Notes under the pieces: generated by a model
Seen by the model: only the letters and a program-made list of their open reading frames with translations
Told to the model about the DNA's origin: nothing
Database searches by the model: none
NCBI RefSeq assembly: GCF_947495675.1
Contig: NZ_CANLZX010000003.1
Span: 62,001 to 126,000 of the forward strand
From: an uncultured Algibacter sp.
Lineage (GTDB): Bacteria > Bacteroidota > Bacteroidia > Flavobacteriales > Flavobacteriaceae
Length of the DNA: 64,000 nt
Direction: 5' to 3'
Translations under genes and position numbers: made by a program
Part shown: positions 61,656-64,000 of the stretch, piece after piece
How positions within the stretch are numbered: the stretch's first letter is position 1
Layout: each line of letters starts with the position of its first letter

Positions 61656-63428
61656 CTAAACAATATCCATCTTCTTTAACAAAAACGAAGCATTCATATT
61701 TTGGCAAACACCCTCTTTTAAAGTATAATCAAAATGAAGCTCATCGTTAATAATTTCAGCATCAAAATAATAGTTTTTTACATCTTCTAGTTCTTTCTCA
61801 ATTTCGCAAAGACTTAAATCGTGTGTTGCTATAATTCCAGTTGCATTTGAGGCTACTAATTTTTCAACAAATTTTCTTGAGCCAATAGCTTTATCTGTAC
61901 TATTTGTTCCTTTTAATATTTCATCTAAAACAATAAAATAAGGCTCTTTCTGAATAGCATCAACAATGTATTTAAGCCTAGTTAATTCTGAAAAGAAATA
62001 AGAACTATCATCTGTTAAGGAATCTGTTGTACGCATACTAGTAATAAGCTTTACAGGCGAGTACTGTGTAGATTTTGCACAAATTGGCAGCCCGACATTA
62101 GCCATAACTATGTGTAAAGAAACCGTTCTTAAAAAGGTGCTTTTCCCAGCCATATTAGCACCAGTAACTATTAAAAACTGCTCATTATTAATAGTTAAAT
62201 CGCTATCAATTCTTTTTTCTTTATTTAATAATGGATGCCCCAAATCTTTTGCTTTAATAACCGAACCTTCATTTACAATTTCAGGAAATACAAATTCAGG
62301 ATTATTATAGGTATAGTTACCAAGAGAATTATAAGCATCAAAAAATGATACAACTTCAAACCAATCGGACACCTTATTACCATATTGTTTAATCCATTGT
62401 TCTATACGATAGCTGTTCTTTATATCTGTTAAAAAATAACCATTCCCAAAAATAGCACCAATAAGGTTATTTCGATTATCTAAGGCATCTAATGACTTTG
62501 AAAATGTTTTAAAAATACTTGAAGCTTTTTTATCGCCAGACTGAATTTGATTTTGCTTTTGCTGTAATAATTCAGAAGTAAAAGATTCGTTTTCTATTAA
62601 ATCTAATAACGTTGCATATTGACGAAACGTATCTCGAATTTTATCGGTATTTGAGGCTAATATATTTATCTTTTTAAGGTACAAACCACTTATTGCTAAA
62701 CCTAAAAACAACCAATACCCTATTAAGGCTTTATTAGTAATAACATCTATAATGGTAAGTATAAATAAAATTATAGATGTTAAACTAAACACCAACGGAA
62801 GCCATGACATTATTTTAGGCAAAAATAATTTATGATTTTGTAACCAATTTATAATATATTTTGCAGGCGTTTCAACATCAACTAAACTAGAAGTTGCCGA
62901 ATAATATTGACGCCATTTGGGTTTAGAACTCAGCTCTTTTATAGCCTCTTGCCTTAACGTAATATTTTCAACATTATTAGCTTTTAAGGCGTTTGCTAAT
63001 TTTTTTCTGCCCTCCTTTATTGTTGTTCTATTTATATATTGAAAAAAAGAACCTCTCCCAAACAAATCAATATCTAGGCTATAAAAGTGGCTAGGGTCTT
63101 GAAAATCTAAACCTTCATTTCTATCATGAAATTGGCCTGCTGCTATTTTAATTTCTTCCTTGTTTATAGCTACTAACGCTTTATTAAAATTACGTTGCCG
63201 CTTAATATCGGTATATTTTGATAGTAAATAAACAAATACAATGATGCCAAAAACCCCAACAGAAACAGCTATTTGCCATTTACCAAAGAAAAAATAAATC
63301 GCAAAACCTGTTATTAAAAAAACGAATAAACGCAACGTACTAAGTAGCGTCATTTGTTTATATAATTTTTTAACTTCTGTTTGGTAAGTTTCTAGATGTG
63401 TTTTGTAGTACTCTAAAGGGTTTTCCAT
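61656..63428 (-). CDS. Membrane-anchored MutS-related ATPase
   Basis: 590 residues. Two hydrophobic helices at about 30-70 and two more at about 205-255. The C-terminal 200 residues are the MutS ATPase: Walker A TGANMAGKSTFLRTVSLHI, TDSLTDDSSYFFSELTRL, Walker B FIVLDEILKGTNSTDK, and ATHDLSLCEIE. The mismatch-recognition domain I (with its Phe-x-Glu) is absent. It is therefore not a canonical mismatch repair protein. Membrane-attached MutS relatives of this size are widespread in Bacteroidota, with unknown role. Confidence 0.87.
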   Translation of the reverse strand: MENPLEYYKTHLETYQTEVKKLYKQMTLLSTLRLFVFLITGFAIYFFFGKWQIAVSVGVFGIIVFVYLLSKYTDIKRQRNFNKALVAINKEEIKIAAGQFHDRNEGLDFQDPSHFYSLDIDLFGRGSFFQYINRTTIKEGRKKLANALKANNVENITLRQEAIKELSSKPKWRQYYSATSSLVDVETPAKYIINWLQNHKLFLPKIMSWLPLVFSLTSIILFILTIIDVITNKALIGYWLFLGLAISGLYLKKINILASNTDKIRDTFRQYATLLDLIENESFTSELLQQKQNQIQSGDKKASSIFKTFSKSLDALDNRNNLIGAIFGNGYFLTDIKNSYRIEQWIKQYGNKVSDWFEVVSFFDAYNSLGNYTYNNPEFVFPEIVNEGSVIKAKDLGHPLLNKEKRIDSDLTINNEQFLIVTGANMAGKSTFLRTVSLHIVMANVGLPICAKSTQYSPVKLITSMRTTDSLTDDSSYFFSELTRLKYIVDAIQKEPYFIVLDEILKGTNSTDKAIGSRKFVEKLVASNATGIIATHDLSLCEIEKELEDVKNYYFDAEIINDELHFDYTLKEGVCQNMNASFLLKKMDIV

Positions 63429-63456
63429 TTTAATTTAATGTGCCATAAAGAAACAA

Positions 63457-63486
63457 AAAAGCCCTGAAATTATTTCAGAGCTTTAA
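63457..63486 (-). terminator. Terminator of the zinc peptidase gene
   Basis: Stem AAAGCTCTGAAAT/ATTTCAGGGCTTT on the minus strand (one wobble) with a T run, 21 bp past the stop. Confidence 0.85.
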
Positions 63487-63504
63487 AATTTATATTTTTT
63501 AAAA

Positions 63505-64000
63505 TTAATCTCGTCCTCCAAAAACTTGTAAAGCCCAATACAATAATGAAGCTATCGCTCCAATTGCAGCAACTAAGTATGTTCTTGCTGCCCATTTTAA
63601 AGCGTCCTCCGACCCCTTATATTCATCTGGAGTAACCATGTTTTTATTTTTTAGCCAAGCTAAAGCCCTATTACTAGCATCATACTCTACAGGTAATGTA
63701 ATAACACTAAATAGAGTTGCAAAACTCATCATAGCTAGACCAGCAATAGCCACCCATTGCCCCATTGCACCAATAGCGTTAGATGCCATTAAAGCAATAC
63801 CTCCAAACACGACCCATTGCGACATACTTGAAGTAATTTGCACAACTGGTACTAATTTAGAACGCATAGTTAAATAACTATATGCTGTAGCATGCTGTAC
63901 AGCATGACCAACTTCATGTGCAGAAACAGCTGCTGCTGCTGCATTTCTTTGGTTATAAACAACCTCACTTAAATTAACAGTTTTATCTCTTGGATTATAG
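63505..64000 (-). CDS. YugP-type membrane zinc metallopeptidase (5' part off the window)
   Basis: The minus-strand frame is open to the right edge, so the N-terminus is missing. The Met codon at 63867 is internal, because the conserved catalytic region lies upstream of it. That region reads NQRNAAAAAVSAHEVGHAVQH, with the zinc motif HEVGH. Downstream are hydrophobic helices (WVVFGGIALMASNAIG, WVAIAGLAMMSFATLF) with VITLPVEYDASNRALAWL, the pattern of the YugP/Zn-dependent protease family (PF04298). An inner-membrane peptidase of unknown substrate. Confidence 0.9.
   Translation of the reverse strand, partial: YNPRDKTVNLSEVVYNQRNAAAAAVSAHEVGHAVQHATAYSYLTMRSKLVPVVQITSSMSQWVVFGGIALMASNAIGAMGQWVAIAGLAMMSFATLFSVITLPVEYDASNRALAWLKNKNMVTPDEYKGSEDALKWAARTYLVAAIGAIASLLYWALQVFGGRD

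Noticed and set aside
1..64000. CRISPR arrays, prophage genes, transposases, restriction systems, toxin-antitoxin pairs
   Set aside because: None was found on either strand; every long frame is accounted for by chromosomal families.

Overview
The window is a 64 kb piece of an AT-rich chromosome from a member of the Bacteroidota, most probably family Flavobacteriaceae. The signs are the TAnnTTTG type of -7 promoter box in front of many genes, a type IX secretion (T9SS) C-terminal sorting domain, an outer-membrane TonB-dependent receptor of the flavobacterial beta-barrel type, DUF4271/DUF4296/DUF3575 proteins, a dimeric-type glycyl-tRNA synthetase, and a DnaE polymerase carrying its own exonuclease domain. 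Most genes are housekeeping. There is no prophage, CRISPR array, rRNA operon or intact insertion sequence. Both ends cut a gene: a TPR protein on the left and a HEXXH zinc peptidase on the right.

Layout. 1-5.1 kb: TPR regulator-like protein, a 49-residue lipoprotein, a LacI-type repressor and a divergent TonB-dependent receptor. 5.3-14.0 kb: a dense signalling block on the minus strand, made of two small STAS-like paralogues, a PAS histidine kinase, a lone receiver, a 1122-residue multi-sensor sigma-54 activator and a membrane histidine kinase. 14.4-21.2 kb: tRNA-Asp, a DUF58 protein, ClpP, thioredoxin and dnaE. 21.4-32.5 kb (plus strand): lactonase, rpsP-rimM-trmN6, acyl-CoA dehydrogenase, a VOC protein, a very large protein that looks like pyrophosphate-type PEP carboxykinase, then SGNH hydrolase, phosphoesterase and DUF1853. 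32.7-36.6 kb (minus): ferredoxin, NifU-like and Mrp Fe-S proteins, an alkyltransferase-like protein, LysE and trmB. 36.8-47.8 kb: glycosyltransferase, a PhoBR-like pair, a minimal T9SS protein, a LuxE/PaaK-like enzyme, tyrS, an epimerase, pyrC, a polyprenol-phosphate mannosyltransferase-like enzyme and hemD. 47.9-64 kb: ATP-type pckA, a saccharopine dehydrogenase-like gene with an Lrp regulator, glyS, comF, an Ig-like lipoprotein, a nitrilase-type amidase, a LytS/LytTR pair, a thioredoxin-TPR protein, dps, a membrane MutS-like ATPase and the zinc peptidase.

The most interesting pieces are these. (1) A candidate self-contained sigma-54 regulon at 5.3-11.6 kb: a near-consensus -24/-12 promoter, at 8109-8123, lies directly before the STAS-like/kinase/receiver operon. 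Two related dyads with the core ACGGTATnCCGT sit about 110 and 149 bp upstream of the predicted start site, beside the gene for a sigma-54 activator. (2) A probable PPi-type PEP carboxykinase encoded 18 kb from a normal ATP-type pckA. (3) A displaced, diverged second copy of the acyl-CoA dehydrogenase C-terminus behind the VOC gene, which looks like a recombination scar. (4) Paired 9-bp repeats with a 12-bp spacer, the geometry LytTR regulators bind, between the LytS/LytTR pair and the divergent thioredoxin-TPR gene. (5) Two small families of dispersed intergenic repeats.

Functions were assigned by reading motifs and family resemblance from memory. No alignment or database search was run, and promoter and operator calls are pattern matches only.
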